DNA of 64,000 nt from NCBI GenBank assembly GCA_964417935.1, contig CAYQKF010000005.1, positions 1 through 64,000 of the forward strand. Direction: 5' to 3'. The DNA is from NIOZ-UU13 sp964417935 (GTDB lineage: Bacteria > Planctomycetota > Phycisphaerae > Sedimentisphaerales > Anaerobacaceae). How positions within the stretch are numbered: position 1 is the stretch's first letter; every line of letters begins with the position of its first letter. Positions 8,304-17,303 of this stretch are shown piece after piece. A model generated the notes under the pieces. The model saw only the letters and a program-made list of their open reading frames with translations. It had not been told where the DNA came from and searched no databases. A program made the position numbers and the translations under genes.

Positions 8304-8672
8304 GTGGGGTGATTGTATTGATTTCAACGATATTGTCAGTTTTAGCAATAGTGTCAGATTCTTGTTTCGGGGTCGTCACGGCCGACATTGGGTAAGCCTT
8401 GGATATATAAAGAGTTACAGAAATTCACGCCTCTTGTAAACCGACAACTCCGAAATTCATTAAGGCTGTTTTTATCTCTAGACCCCCATATGATGCCCCC
8501 GCTATGAACCTACGACCCAGATAATGACGATGGTCAAGAAAGCATTGGAGACAAAACCAGACCCATTTTCAGCCCGGAACTTTTAATTGTCGCCGGAAGG
8601 TAAGAATAATTGTCGCTGATCATTCGGCGATATTTCATAAGGTCTGTCGTAAATAGGCAAAAACAATACTGC

Positions 8673-9719
8673 CTAATCAGCTTTTGCGATAAGGGTGTGT
8701 TTTGTCTGATTCATGGCACGAATTTGCTCAGCTCGTTTCTTGGCTTGTGCTGCTTTTGTTACATTACCGATTTCTTTATAAAGCTGCACTTGGGCGTCCA
8801 AAACGTCAGCTACACGGCAATGTTCCGGAGCAAAAGCTTTTTCAAGTGTGGTTAGTGCCTGATTATATAGTGTCTCTGCTTTAGCATAATTGCCTTTTGC
8901 TTGATGAACCCTTGCCATTATCAACCATGTTGGAACAATAAGATGGTGATTTGGACCATAAATTTTTTCCTGTACAGCCAGTGTTTGCTTAATTAGCGAT
9001 TCTGCCTTGCGATACTTCCCTTGTAATACATATAATTTCGCAAGATGGCCATTTACACCAGCAGTATAGAGATGATCCGGGCCATAGCTTTTGTTGATTA
9101 AATCCAACGCACTTAGATAGTAGTCTTCTGCTTCTGCAAAGTCGCCCTCTGCAACCAACAGCTTTGCGATATCCACTTTGAATGGGGCTATCACTTGATC
9201 ATCTGCTGAATGGTTTTCAAGCATAATTGCCATCGCTTGATTTAAGCTATCTCTGGCTTTTTGATACCTGCCTTGGCCTTGATAAATTGAGCTTAAATTC
9301 CTTAATGTATATGCCACATATGGGTGATTTTCGTAATAAGCTTTTCTTTGTAGTTCCAGACCCCTTTCACAAACCTGTTGAGCCTTTTCGAATTGCATCT
9401 GGGACTTGTAAACCCATGCCAAATCAATCAGACAGGAGCTTAGCTCAGAATCCGAAACTTCTTCATTTGTTTCTGCCAAATATAAGGCTTTTTTTGCAAG
9501 AGGGAGTGCTTTCGTGTATTCTCCACAAGAAATATAAACACGCGCCATACACCGAAGTTTTCGGCATGAATTATCGGACGGCATATCTTTCCCGCTTGAG
9601 ACCCCAGATATGCACATCAGTAAAACAAAAGCGGTAATTACAACGAAGATGTGTTTTTTATTTTCTCCTTGTAACAGTGCTGTCTTGAATAGTTTAGATG
9701 AATTTATTGTCCCCGCCAT
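8673..9719 (-). CDS. Exported TPR protein (kinesin-light-chain-like repeats)
   Basis: 348 residues. A hydrophobic segment near residues 25-43 (HIFVVITAFVLLMCISGVS) acts as signal peptide or anchor. The rest is a run of about six ~42-residue TPR units with the 'A..LYxxAL......P.H...A..L..LA..Y...G.Y..A' pattern, for example ALDLINKSYGPDHLYTAGV and LAVQEKIYGPNHHLI. Such arrays are protein-interaction scaffolds; the partner is unknown. It stands alone, divergent from the S41 protease gene, with about 430 bases between them. Confidence 0.75.
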   Translation of the reverse strand: MAGTINSSKLFKTALLQGENKKHIFVVITAFVLLMCISGVSSGKDMPSDNSCRKLRCMARVYISCGEYTKALPLAKKALYLAETNEEVSDSELSSCLIDLAWVYKSQMQFEKAQQVCERGLELQRKAYYENHPYVAYTLRNLSSIYQGQGRYQKARDSLNQAMAIMLENHSADDQVIAPFKVDIAKLLVAEGDFAEAEDYYLSALDLINKSYGPDHLYTAGVNGHLAKLYVLQGKYRKAESLIKQTLAVQEKIYGPNHHLIVPTWLIMARVHQAKGNYAKAETLYNQALTTLEKAFAPEHCRVADVLDAQVQLYKEIGNVTKAAQAKKRAEQIRAMNQTKHTLIAKAD

Positions 9720-10151
9720 AATAGTTTCTTTCTCTGAGTTACAACCCCATCCTTAAACTTTAAACTTTAGCTCATAAGCCCCCAATAACTATGTTCCCCG
9801 TTATAAAACATAAGAAATGACCTGGATAACAACAAATTAGAGACGATGTATTTATGTAGGATTTTCAACGTCCCCAAAAGTACACATATATGTTGCAATT
9901 GACTGGATATTATGGGAGCTTGGGGAAATGGAATTCCAAAAACCTAATCCGAAATGTCGACACAGATTGCCTGGATATTAAAAATATTCAAAGTGACTTA
10001 CGGCCCGTAATACTTAATAGCAACTCAGCCAGAAGAGCTGTTAATCATGAGTAGAGGCTCTTCTAAAGCAAAGATTAAATTCGTCCGATAGCGTATTTAG
10101 TTAGGGAATGTACGTTCTAAATTCGTCGTTTTTGCAATATGTGAGGTTGTT
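9720..10151. other. Intergenic region without recognised features
   Basis: AT-rich divergent spacer between the TPR gene and the S41 protease gene. Two short overlapping open stretches (about 9880-10050) have no start signal and no recognisable motif. GTGAGG at 10141-10146 probably serves as Shine-Dalgarno for the TTG start at 10152. Confidence 0.5.
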
Positions 10152-12305
10152 TTGTTACGACTTGATAATAAATATAGCAAGATTCGGATTATTTGGCTAT
10201 TAACAGTTACGTTACTGTTCAATGTTTTTGCATTAGCAGAATCTTGCTATGGAACGGAGACAACTCAATGCTCGCCATCTGTCTCTGATAAAACAGCCTC
10301 AATAGCCAACCTGATTTGTTCCGGCAAGTTTGTTGCTGCCAAAGAACTACTTGCAACAAAAAACGAAAGTAACGTTGCAGGTGTTAGCTATTTGGCAGAC
10401 ATTGTCTCTGAATATGAAGCGATAGAGAAAATACGTCACATTGCTCGTGCAAATGCCTACCGGGAACAGCTTGACAAGCTTAAAAATTTTCGCCCGAACT
10501 TAAACGAAACCGATGATGTCACTGATGTACTACAAGTCATTCTGGAGGCCATTGAATATGCTACGAATGAACAGAAACAGGTTTTACTTGAAGATGTCTT
10601 TATAAAGCAAACAATAGAAAAAGCCACAGTCAAAGCAGAAGAATTTAATGCCAATGGCCAATGGTTAGAAGCATATAAACGCTATTATTGGTGGTTGGAG
10701 AAAATTGACCCAGACAACCAGCTTTATTCGGATCGTGCTAAGCAGCTCGTAAACAAGGCTGATATTAAAGCATCTCTTCAGGATAGCCCTTGTGAAACCT
10801 GTGACGAACGCTATGCAGGTGTAGAACCGCAAATATTTGTCGAGGCAATTAATACTCTAGATGCGGATTATGTTGTTAGAATTATTGATTATCGACAAAT
10901 GGCGATCAAAGCTATAAAGCGTTGTGAAATATTGGGCAAAGTAATTCCAAAGTCCAATTCCGAGATATCGAAAAGCAAAAAAGTACTTTCCTCACAAAAT
11001 AAAAAGGAATTTGAGAACTGGTCAACCGCACTTATGGCAATCGTAGATGAAATGAACCAGTCATCTGAGGTTATAAGTAAGAAAGAATTTATAGATGTTT
11101 TTGAAGAAGTTTTGGCGCTGAATGAGACATCTGTAAAGTTACCCCAACAGGTGTTAATAGTCCAATTTGCCGAAGGAGCTTTATCTGCTCTTGATCAACA
11201 TACGGTTGTTATTTGGCCTAATCAAGCATCTGATTTTGAAAAGCGTTTAAATGGCAAGTTTTCAGGCATTGGTATAATGTTCTCTAAAGAAAAAGGATCA
11301 TGGGTTGTATCAAGTTTGCTCCTTAATACGCCGGCATATGAATCTGGGCTCAATGTGGGGGATGTAATAAAAGCGGTAGACGGGGTCGAAGCCAAAGAAA
11401 TGAATGCTGACTGTATGATTAAGAAAATAACCGGCCCTGCAGATACGACAGTAACATTGACGGTAAAGCATTCTGATGGAAATAAAACAAGCAATATTAC
11501 AATAAATAGAGCCAATGTAACTATTCCTTCAATACGTGGGTGGCAAAGAACCAGAGATGGAAAATGGCAATATATAATCGATGACCGTAATAAAATTGGC
11601 TATATTCGCATAGCCGCTTTTACCGAGAGAACAGCAGTAAATTTCGAAAAGGTACTTTCTCAGCTTGAAACAAAAGAGCTAAGGGGGTTGATTTTGGATT
11701 TACGGTCCAATCCTGGTGGTATTGTAACTGCTGCAGTTGAGATAGTTGATAAATTTATCGAAAAAGGAATGATAGTCAGCTCCTGTCCGCGATATGGTAT
11801 GGCAACTTATATGTCCGCGCACAAGGAAAATACACATCCTAGTTACCCCATTGTTATATTGACAAACAAAAACTCGGCAAGTGCTTCAGAGATAGTAGCT
11901 GGAGCATTGCAGGACCCAAAATATAAACGAGCTATTCTTGTTGGAGAAAGAACTTTTGGTAAGGGTAGTGTGCAGAATATAAAACGTCTTTCAGGAAATG
12001 CAAAGCTAAAATATACGATGGCTTATTATCGTCTACCATCAGGACAAAGTGTTGAAGGCATGGAAATGGCGAAAAAAGCACATAGAGACAATTGGGGTAT
12101 TATGCCGGATATTGAAGTTAAATTAAATATCGAAGAGCATAAAAAACTAGTGAATGTACAAAAGTCAAATGAAGCATTGAGAAGTAATAGCAATCATGTC
12201 TCAGGTGGCATGAAATACTATTCAAGCCAAGATACAATTGACGCTGATCCACAATTAGCCATAGGGCTATTGGTATTAAAAGCTAAGATAGCACAGACAA
12301 ACTGA
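10152..12305 (+). CDS. S41 family C-terminal processing peptidase
   Basis: Exported serine protease of the CtpA/Prc type, which trims or degrades envelope proteins from their C-termini. 717 residues from a TTG codon preceded by GTGAGG. A signal peptide is visible (IRIIWLLTVTLLFNVFALA). A long helical N-terminal part (to about residue 360) precedes a PDZ domain (about 370-460: FSGIGIMF, AYESGLNVGDVIKAVDG) and the S41 catalytic domain. The catalytic serine is probably Ser577 in NSASASEIVAGAL, with the general-base lysine near 604 in TFGKGSVQ. RSNPGG upstream is also characteristic. The N-terminal extension is longer than in standard CtpA. It is not linked to the T6SS. Confidence 0.9.
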   Translation: MLRLDNKYSKIRIIWLLTVTLLFNVFALAESCYGTETTQCSPSVSDKTASIANLICSGKFVAAKELLATKNESNVAGVSYLADIVSEYEAIEKIRHIARANAYREQLDKLKNFRPNLNETDDVTDVLQVILEAIEYATNEQKQVLLEDVFIKQTIEKATVKAEEFNANGQWLEAYKRYYWWLEKIDPDNQLYSDRAKQLVNKADIKASLQDSPCETCDERYAGVEPQIFVEAINTLDADYVVRIIDYRQMAIKAIKRCEILGKVIPKSNSEISKSKKVLSSQNKKEFENWSTALMAIVDEMNQSSEVISKKEFIDVFEEVLALNETSVKLPQQVLIVQFAEGALSALDQHTVVIWPNQASDFEKRLNGKFSGIGIMFSKEKGSWVVSSLLLNTPAYESGLNVGDVIKAVDGVEAKEMNADCMIKKITGPADTTVTLTVKHSDGNKTSNITINRANVTIPSIRGWQRTRDGKWQYIIDDRNKIGYIRIAAFTERTAVNFEKVLSQLETKELRGLILDLRSNPGGIVTAAVEIVDKFIEKGMIVSSCPRYGMATYMSAHKENTHPSYPIVILTNKNSASASEIVAGALQDPKYKRAILVGERTFGKGSVQNIKRLSGNAKLKYTMAYYRLPSGQSVEGMEMAKKAHRDNWGIMPDIEVKLNIEEHKKLVNVQKSNEALRSNSNHVSGGMKYYSSQDTIDADPQLAIGLLVLKAKIAQTN

Positions 12306-12449
12306 TATGGGACGACCGTTGTCAAGTCATAATTTTCGATTATTTTTTTTACATTTTTTTTATGACACTTCAAAGTGCAGGCTGCTCCGACGATGAATCA
12401 GTCTGATATCTACTCATTTCAAACCTCGGGTAGCACCAGGAAATAGCTA

Positions 12450-12632
12450 ATGTCTGCGCATACAGCAAAAAATCCGATGATTCAAAGCAGACAATTCAAA
12501 AATGGCCAAGAATTATCAGTTGGGCAATGGCAAAGAATATGCATAGCAAGATTATTTATGAAAGATGCGCCTATTTTCATTCTCGAGTATGAAGGTTTGT
12601 TAGAAGGTTTCCTATGGTATTCATATCGCTAA
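12450..12632 (+). pseudogene. ABC transporter ATPase remnant
   Basis: The frame contains NGQELSVGQWQRICIARL followed by KDAPIFIL, i.e. the ABC signature motif and the start of Walker B of an export-type ABC ATPase. The sequence then departs from the expected 'DEPTAALD' and ends. Walker A and membrane domains are absent. It is a fragment left from a deleted transporter. Confidence 0.7.
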
Positions 12633-12740
12633 GATATTACAATTAGTTGCATAAAGCAAAACTACGTAAGTTCTTTAATGACAAGGTGGACGAGGTTATT
12701 CGGGTGGACACCCATTTGGGCGTTTTTCCCGGCCCCCTTT

Positions 12741-13946
12741 TCAGCGTTTCTCACTATGAAAACTTGCTGCGGGCCCACCAGCCGTAAACAGAACTGCAAA
12801 ACGCGTAACCAGGGCACCCAAGAGAACGTACCCTAAGATAACCTGTACGCTGAGTAATATATGCCCCCAGAAACTCTGCGCGTTTGCATATATATCCCCG
12901 AAGCCTAACGTTGTCATTGTAACTATCGAAAAGTAAAGTGTTCGCAAAGGCACAAGCCACCATACTACTGTCACCCCGCGCCTGTCCACAAACAGATTAC
13001 TGACAATGCCGGGATAATTCTCGTTATCCATAAGATAGTAATCGATAGAACCCCAGACGTAATACACAGCCGCAAAGAGTATTACCAGCTTAAAGAAAAT
13101 CTTTATGATTTGGTTGGTAGAAAGACCGTAATCGCTTATCTGCCAGAATGCTTTGACCGGCAATCGCAGCCGGGGATGTTCTTCATACCACTGCTCCCAG
13201 TTCATCCGCCTGGTATTGTATTCCAGAAGCTGTTTTGTCCCGGTATCTATCCGTGCAGTATTCAGACTCACTCCGCGAAAATTTGTATTGCGGTCCACAC
13301 GGCACTCCCAAAACAGCGTGGAACCATCGACGATAGCCTGTTCAAAGTTCGCATTTTCCAGATGCGCCTTAACAAGAAATGCACGTTCCAGATGTGCATA
13401 CTTGAGATTCGCATTTTCCAGATGAGTATAGCAAAGGTTCGCGTGCTCCAGATGGGCACGCTTGAAGTTAGCACCTGACAAATAGGCACTGCTGAGGCTC
13501 GCATCTTCCAGATGGCACTGCACAAGCGCAGCGTCTTCCAGATGGCAGTTGCTAAGGTCTGCGCCTTCCATATAGGTTTCATATAAGTACGCACCTTCCA
13601 GATGAGCATGATACAAATAGCTGCCTTGAAGATGCGCGTGACGCAGGTGCGCACCTTCCAGATGGCAATTGCTCAACTCTGCCCCTTTCAGATAAGCATC
13701 GCTGAGGTCCGCTCCTTCCAGATGCGCTCCCTTGAGGTTCACGTTTTCGAGATGGGCGCCCTTAAGTCTCGCGCCCTCAAGAAAAATATCCTTCCGGGGG
13801 TTCTGTTTGCGCCACTGGTTCCACTCTGTCGTGTCCTTCTTTTCTGAGCAGCGCAACAGTATCTCGTACTGCTCGGCGTCTAACCTGGATTCAGGCTTTG
13901 GCTGTTCCTGTTTGGATTTCGGCTGGTCTTCGTTTTTCTCGTTCAT
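12741..13946 (-). CDS. Pentapeptide-repeat protein fused to a two-TM potassium-channel-like domain
   Basis: 401 residues from the ATG at 13946, which has GGGG upstream; an in-frame ATG at 13958 has no such signal. Residues ~55-220 are tandem pentapeptides with A(D/N/H)L cores that pair into a decapeptide rhythm (LEGAHL, LENANL, LERAFL), giving a right-handed quadrilateral beta-helix. The C-terminus has membrane segments and a pore with selectivity filter TTLGFGD, as in Ion_trans_2/KcsA-type channels. The helix is probably a cytosolic domain or gate; the ion specificity and ligand are unknown. The DNA shows matching ~30-base periodicity. It is a single gene with no operon partners. Confidence 0.8.
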   Translation of the reverse strand: MNEKNEDQPKSKQEQPKPESRLDAEQYEILLRCSEKKDTTEWNQWRKQNPRKDIFLEGARLKGAHLENVNLKGAHLEGADLSDAYLKGAELSNCHLEGAHLRHAHLQGSYLYHAHLEGAYLYETYMEGADLSNCHLEDAALVQCHLEDASLSSAYLSGANFKRAHLEHANLCYTHLENANLKYAHLERAFLVKAHLENANFEQAIVDGSTLFWECRVDRNTNFRGVSLNTARIDTGTKQLLEYNTRRMNWEQWYEEHPRLRLPVKAFWQISDYGLSTNQIIKIFFKLVILFAAVYYVWGSIDYYLMDNENYPGIVSNLFVDRRGVTVVWWLVPLRTLYFSIVTMTTLGFGDIYANAQSFWGHILLSVQVILGYVLLGALVTRFAVLFTAGGPAASFHSEKR

Positions 13947-14100
13947 ATCGAACCCCATTCTATAAACGCCATCCCAGATTACACAGCTTATGTCTCCAGT
14001 ATTATCGACACAAGTTCACTACCTAAATCAGTTTTATCTGCGAGATATTCAAAAACGGTAGTGGGGGAGGCAATCATCTTTCTGTCGTTTTATATATACG

Positions 14101-14260
14101 GTAGGGTGCGATATTTCGCACCATTTTGACTGTTTAGCCCCCCAACCCCGAAAGGCGTTGGGGGGTCCGTCCCGAAAGCGCCATACGTCGTCACATACCC
14201 AACTTCATAACACAACGTCCATAATACCTGTCCCGTAATCTATCGCGGATTACGCACATT
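14101..14260. other. Cluster of three strong hairpins in non-coding DNA
   Basis: Three inverted repeats lie in the 556-base gap between the channel gene and the ATPase gene: GGTGCGA-TATT-TCGCACC (14105-14122); CCCCCCAAC...GTTGGGGGG (14138-14165), whose interior can form a GAAA tetraloop closed by two G-C pairs; and CGTAATC...GATTACG (14234-14254). No gene ends here, so they are not obvious terminators. They could be part of a small mobile repeat or an unlinked RNA. The rest of 13947-14502 is AT-rich and featureless. Confidence 0.45.
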
Positions 14261-14502
14261 TCACGGATTTTTATAATTGACGGATTAAAAGGTTTTGGGT
14301 ATTTTGTAAATTTGAAAGTTAAAACACCCGTTGGCTAAAAGCTTCCTCGAAATAACTTAAAATAAATCGACCTTCACGAGATACGCTTCATGAAATAAGA
14401 GATATGAAGATTTAAGCGAATCATCGACTAAATTATCAGCAAAGAGTGTTGTATATTATTATGCTTGGCAAGAGCAAATAACTCATTTATTTGGAGAATA
14501 TC

Positions 14503-16095
14503 ATGAAACCCATTCCTGAAATAAATTTAGGTTTTAATGATGCTGAAAATTATAAACGTAGAGAAAATAAAGAATTGTTCAACAAAATATTCGTTCATAA
14601 CATTTTCTTTGATTATCTTCTAGAAACAAGTAAGTTCTTCCTCATTGGCGAAAAAGGGACTGGAAAAACGGCATATGCTGTCTATTTATCTAATAATCAC
14701 TATCGTAGTAATATTTCACAGCTTAAATATATAAGAGAGACAGATTATGATAAGTTTGTCAAAATGAAGAAACAAAAGCATTTACAGCTTTCTGATTATG
14801 CAAGTATATGGAAAGTAATTGTGCTACTCCTTCTCGCGAAAAGTATTTCTCGAAAGGAACTCGACAACAATCCTTTTACGAAAAGAAATCGTATCAAAGC
14901 ATTATGGAATGCTATAGACGAATATTATAAAAACGCTTTTTCTCCTGAGATTTTATATGCATTGAATTGGATTGAGGACTCTAAGGTCGCAGCGGAATTG
15001 ATATCAAAATACCTTAAGTTGGGTGGAGAAGAAAAGGTCACATCGAGTTTTCAAGAGTCAAAATTTCAAATTAATCTATTATACATAAAAAATCAATTCC
15101 AAAAAGCACTTAGTGACTTAAAATTAAAGAATAACCAGATTATTTTTATTGACGGTATAGATATTCGACCAGGACTAATCCCATACGATGAATACCTTGA
15201 TTGTATAAAAGGATTGGCTGATGCAGTTTGGAGCTTGAATAACGACTTCTTCCCTTCTATTAAAGACTCAAAGGGGAGATTTCGATGTGTGCTTCTTTTG
15301 AGACCTGATATATTCAACTCAATTGGATTGCAAAACATGACTAATAAAATTCGCGATAATTCTGTATATCTAGATTGGCGAACAACTTATCCTAACCACA
15401 GAGAGTCATTTGTTTTTGAATTATCAGATAGACTATTAAGTGTGCAACAAAATGAGACATTGAATCTTGGAGAAGCCTGGGATTATTACTTACCATGGCA
15501 AACAAATTCCACAAATACTGAACGTGATTATGATCCCTCTTTTATCGATTTATTAAGAATTTCTTATTCAAGACCACGTGATATTATCACTATTCTCCAA
15601 ATATTACAAGAAGAATTCATAATAAAACATCGAAAGTCTAATTTGCCATTTCAAAAAAAGGATTTCGATAGCTACAGTTTTCAAAACAAATATTCAGAAT
15701 ATTTAATGGGTGGCATAAGGGATCAATTAGCATTTTATTATAATAAAAGTGATTATGAAATGTTCCTTAAATTCTTTACATTTCTTGGGGGAAAAGCAGA
15801 TTTTTCTTTCAAAACATTCATGAACGCTTATAACAATTTTTCTGAATATTTCTTAAGCCATCATGATAAAGTTCCTGAATTTTGTGAAGATCCTACGGTA
15901 TTTTTGCAATTTTTATATGACACAAACATAATATGCTATATTGACTATCTTGAAAAAGAAACTTTTTTTCGATTTTGTTATCGTGAGAGAAGCCCTTCAA
16001 ATATTTCTCCAAAGGTTCGCTTAGAAGCAAACTATCGTATACATTATGGTCTACAAAAAGCTCTAAATTTAGGTTACCAAAAAATAATAAAATAA
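14503..16095 (+). CDS. P-loop ATPase, possible phage/plasmid FunZ-like protein
   Basis: 530 residues from the ATG at 14503, preceded by TTGGAG; a TTG at 14491 is in frame but overlaps that signal. Walker A is FLIGEKGTGKTAYAVYL (about residues 45-61) and a Walker B-like hydrophobic strand is NNQIIFIDGIDIRPG. The N-terminus (NLGFNDAENYKRRENKELFNK) and Walker region remind me of FunZ-type and Sll1717-type ATPases from phages and plasmids; this is from memory. The gene is clearly more AT-rich than its neighbours and stands alone, which suggests horizontal transfer. A defence or exclusion role is possible but not shown. Confidence 0.6.
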   Translation: MKPIPEINLGFNDAENYKRRENKELFNKIFVHNIFFDYLLETSKFFLIGEKGTGKTAYAVYLSNNHYRSNISQLKYIRETDYDKFVKMKKQKHLQLSDYASIWKVIVLLLLAKSISRKELDNNPFTKRNRIKALWNAIDEYYKNAFSPEILYALNWIEDSKVAAELISKYLKLGGEEKVTSSFQESKFQINLLYIKNQFQKALSDLKLKNNQIIFIDGIDIRPGLIPYDEYLDCIKGLADAVWSLNNDFFPSIKDSKGRFRCVLLLRPDIFNSIGLQNMTNKIRDNSVYLDWRTTYPNHRESFVFELSDRLLSVQQNETLNLGEAWDYYLPWQTNSTNTERDYDPSFIDLLRISYSRPRDIITILQILQEEFIIKHRKSNLPFQKKDFDSYSFQNKYSEYLMGGIRDQLAFYYNKSDYEMFLKFFTFLGGKADFSFKTFMNAYNNFSEYFLSHHDKVPEFCEDPTVFLQFLYDTNIICYIDYLEKETFFRFCYRERSPSNISPKVRLEANYRIHYGLQKALNLGYQKIIK

Positions 16096-16279
16096 TTACA
16101 CAATATCTTATAAATCTAACATATCGCTTAACTCGGACCGCATAATAAGACGCTATTTAAAACTAGGGACAGTCACCTATTTATGTCTCGCGACAGTACG
16201 CAAAGACGTTGAATCTTGCTAATATATACCCGCCTACGCGGAAATGACCAAAAAAAGTGCTTTTTTGGACATTTTTTTG

Positions 16280-16307
16280 TTGACAATATTTGATACTATG
16301 TTAAAAT
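16280..16307 (+). promoter_or_regulatory. Sigma70-type promoter
   Basis: TTGACA (16280-16285) and TAAAAT (16302-16307) are separated by 16 bases. The first clear gene downstream starts about 1 kb away (17304), so the promoter may serve the structured element at 16380-16452 or a non-coding transcript. Confidence 0.5.
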
Positions 16308-16379
16308 ACACGTATGTTTGCCAGCAGGCTAACATAAACCGCCAGTAGGCGATAGATATAGCGGAGAACCGCACGAATC

Positions 16380-16452
16380 GTCCGGCACCAAATTACGGCA
16401 GCAGCCTTTTTGGTGCGGGGCACGCCAAAAAGCATTATCTGTCAAGCCGGAC
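16380..16452 (+). ncRNA. Candidate structured RNA with two mutually exclusive folds
   Basis: About 72 bases after the promoter's -10 box, GTCCGGC (16380-16386) can pair with GCCGGAC (16446-16452), a perfect 7-bp closing stem. Inside, TTTTTGG (16407-16413) pairs with CCAAAAA (16425-16431), with TGC/GCA extending it to a GGG loop. Alternatively GCACCAAA (16385-16392) pairs perfectly with TTTGGTGC (16409-16416). The second hairpin uses bases from both the closing stem and the first hairpin, so they exclude each other. That is how riboswitches and attenuators are built, but I do not recognise a known class. Confidence 0.4.
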
Positions 16453-16514
16453 AAGCTTTTGAACATTTACATTTGTGTAATTTGGATTTGTTTAGGATTC
16501 TTGTCCGCCGTAGT

Positions 16515-17110
16515 CCTGAGCGTAGTCGATGGATTAGGATTTCGGATTTCAAACTACCAGATAACTCCTTATGAAACAGTATCTTATCATCAATCGTCTA
16601 TATTCTGTCTCCTGTCTGCTGTCTTCTGTCTCCTGTCTTCTGCCCTTCGCTCTCTACAACTGTCGAGAATCCTCTACAAATCAGCTACTTTTTATGCAAA
16701 ACAAACCCAAAGTCAAGTACACCCAAAACAACGTAAGCTCTTTTATAACAAGTAAATATGTGAAAATGGACAATTGGTGTAATCAGAAAAACAAACCCAA
16801 TTCAAACCTTGTCCTGAGCGTAGTCGAATGGGCCAATCAAACCCAATCCCCAAAAAGCCAAAATGAACGTAAACTTAACTTTAACAAAGGATTACAGAAA
16901 AAAAGATGATTTTTCAGTCCGAATAAACAAACCCAATTTCTTTAAAAGCCCAAAATGCACGCAAATGTATATGTTACAAAGGATTATGAAAATGAAACCG
17001 CCTTCCGGCCCAAAAAAACAAACCCAAAACAAACCCAATTCAAAGCCTGCCCTGAGCGTAGTCGAATGGGCCAATCCTGAATTAGCCGAAGCCCTGAGCG
17101 CAGCCGAAGG
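16515..17110 (+). repeat. Four copies of a short dispersed repeat (CCTGAGCGTAGTCGA type)
   Basis: Exact copies lie at 16515-16529, 16813-16827 and 17051-17065, and a variant CCCTGAGCGCAGCCGAAGG at 17092-17110. I know this type of word (reverse complement 'CTTCGACTACGCTCAGG') as a very frequent dispersed repeat in many environmental bacterial genomes. It creates spurious peptide patterns such as ALSVVEWA. Confidence 0.7.
16701..17038 (+). repeat. Degenerate ~90-bp tandem repeats with ACAAACCCAA core
   Basis: The word ACAAACCCAA (or TCAAACCCAA) occurs at 16701, 16791, 16837, 16927, 17018 and 17029. Spacings of 90, 90 and 91 bases (16701-16791, 16837-16927, 16927-17018) define the unit. Each unit then has an 'AAAATG-ACG-AAA' block and a 'TAACAAAGGATTA' block. 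The 46-base step at 16791-16837 is where a short dispersed repeat copy was inserted. In translation these give the 'NKPN..MNVN..KDY' peptides that I associate with Phycisphaerae-type genomes. No real gene is present between 16096 and 17303. Confidence 0.65.
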
Positions 17111-17273
17111 GGCAGTCGAAAAGTTCTTGAGTCTTTGGTCTGAATCCGCTACGATTATCAGGAAGTCTGTCATCCGACAGCTTAAAAAGGGCCGCCTGGA
17201 ATGGCTATTTTTAGGAACAGTGACAAAGATAATTCTGAAACACAGCCTGGCTGGGGCAGGTCTGTATTTGGAG

Positions 17274-17287
17274 GTACTAGCTAGTAC
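17274..17287. promoter_or_regulatory. 14-bp perfect palindrome upstream of the TssB-TssC fusion gene
   Basis: GTACTAGCTAGTAC is perfectly self-complementary, flanked on both sides by TTGGAG, and ends 16 bases before the ATG at 17304. Position and symmetry suit an operator or a hairpin that affects ribosome access. Confidence 0.35.
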
Positions 17288-17303
17288 TTGGAGATAGGTT
17301 ACC

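Noticed and set aside
9880..10050. Possible pseudogene in overlapping open stretches
   Set aside because: No motif or family resemblance in either frame and no start signal.
13350..13750. ~30-base periodic repeats resembling a CRISPR array
   Set aside because: The period is coding: it follows decapeptide repeats of the pentapeptide protein, units vary throughout, and no identical repeats with unique spacers or cas genes are present.
16459..17297. Several overlapping plus-strand frames of 98-144 codons and a 212-codon antisense frame
   Set aside because: They run through ~90-bp repeats and dispersed repeats, have no start signals, and their peptides (NKPN, ALSVVEWA) are translations of repeat DNA.
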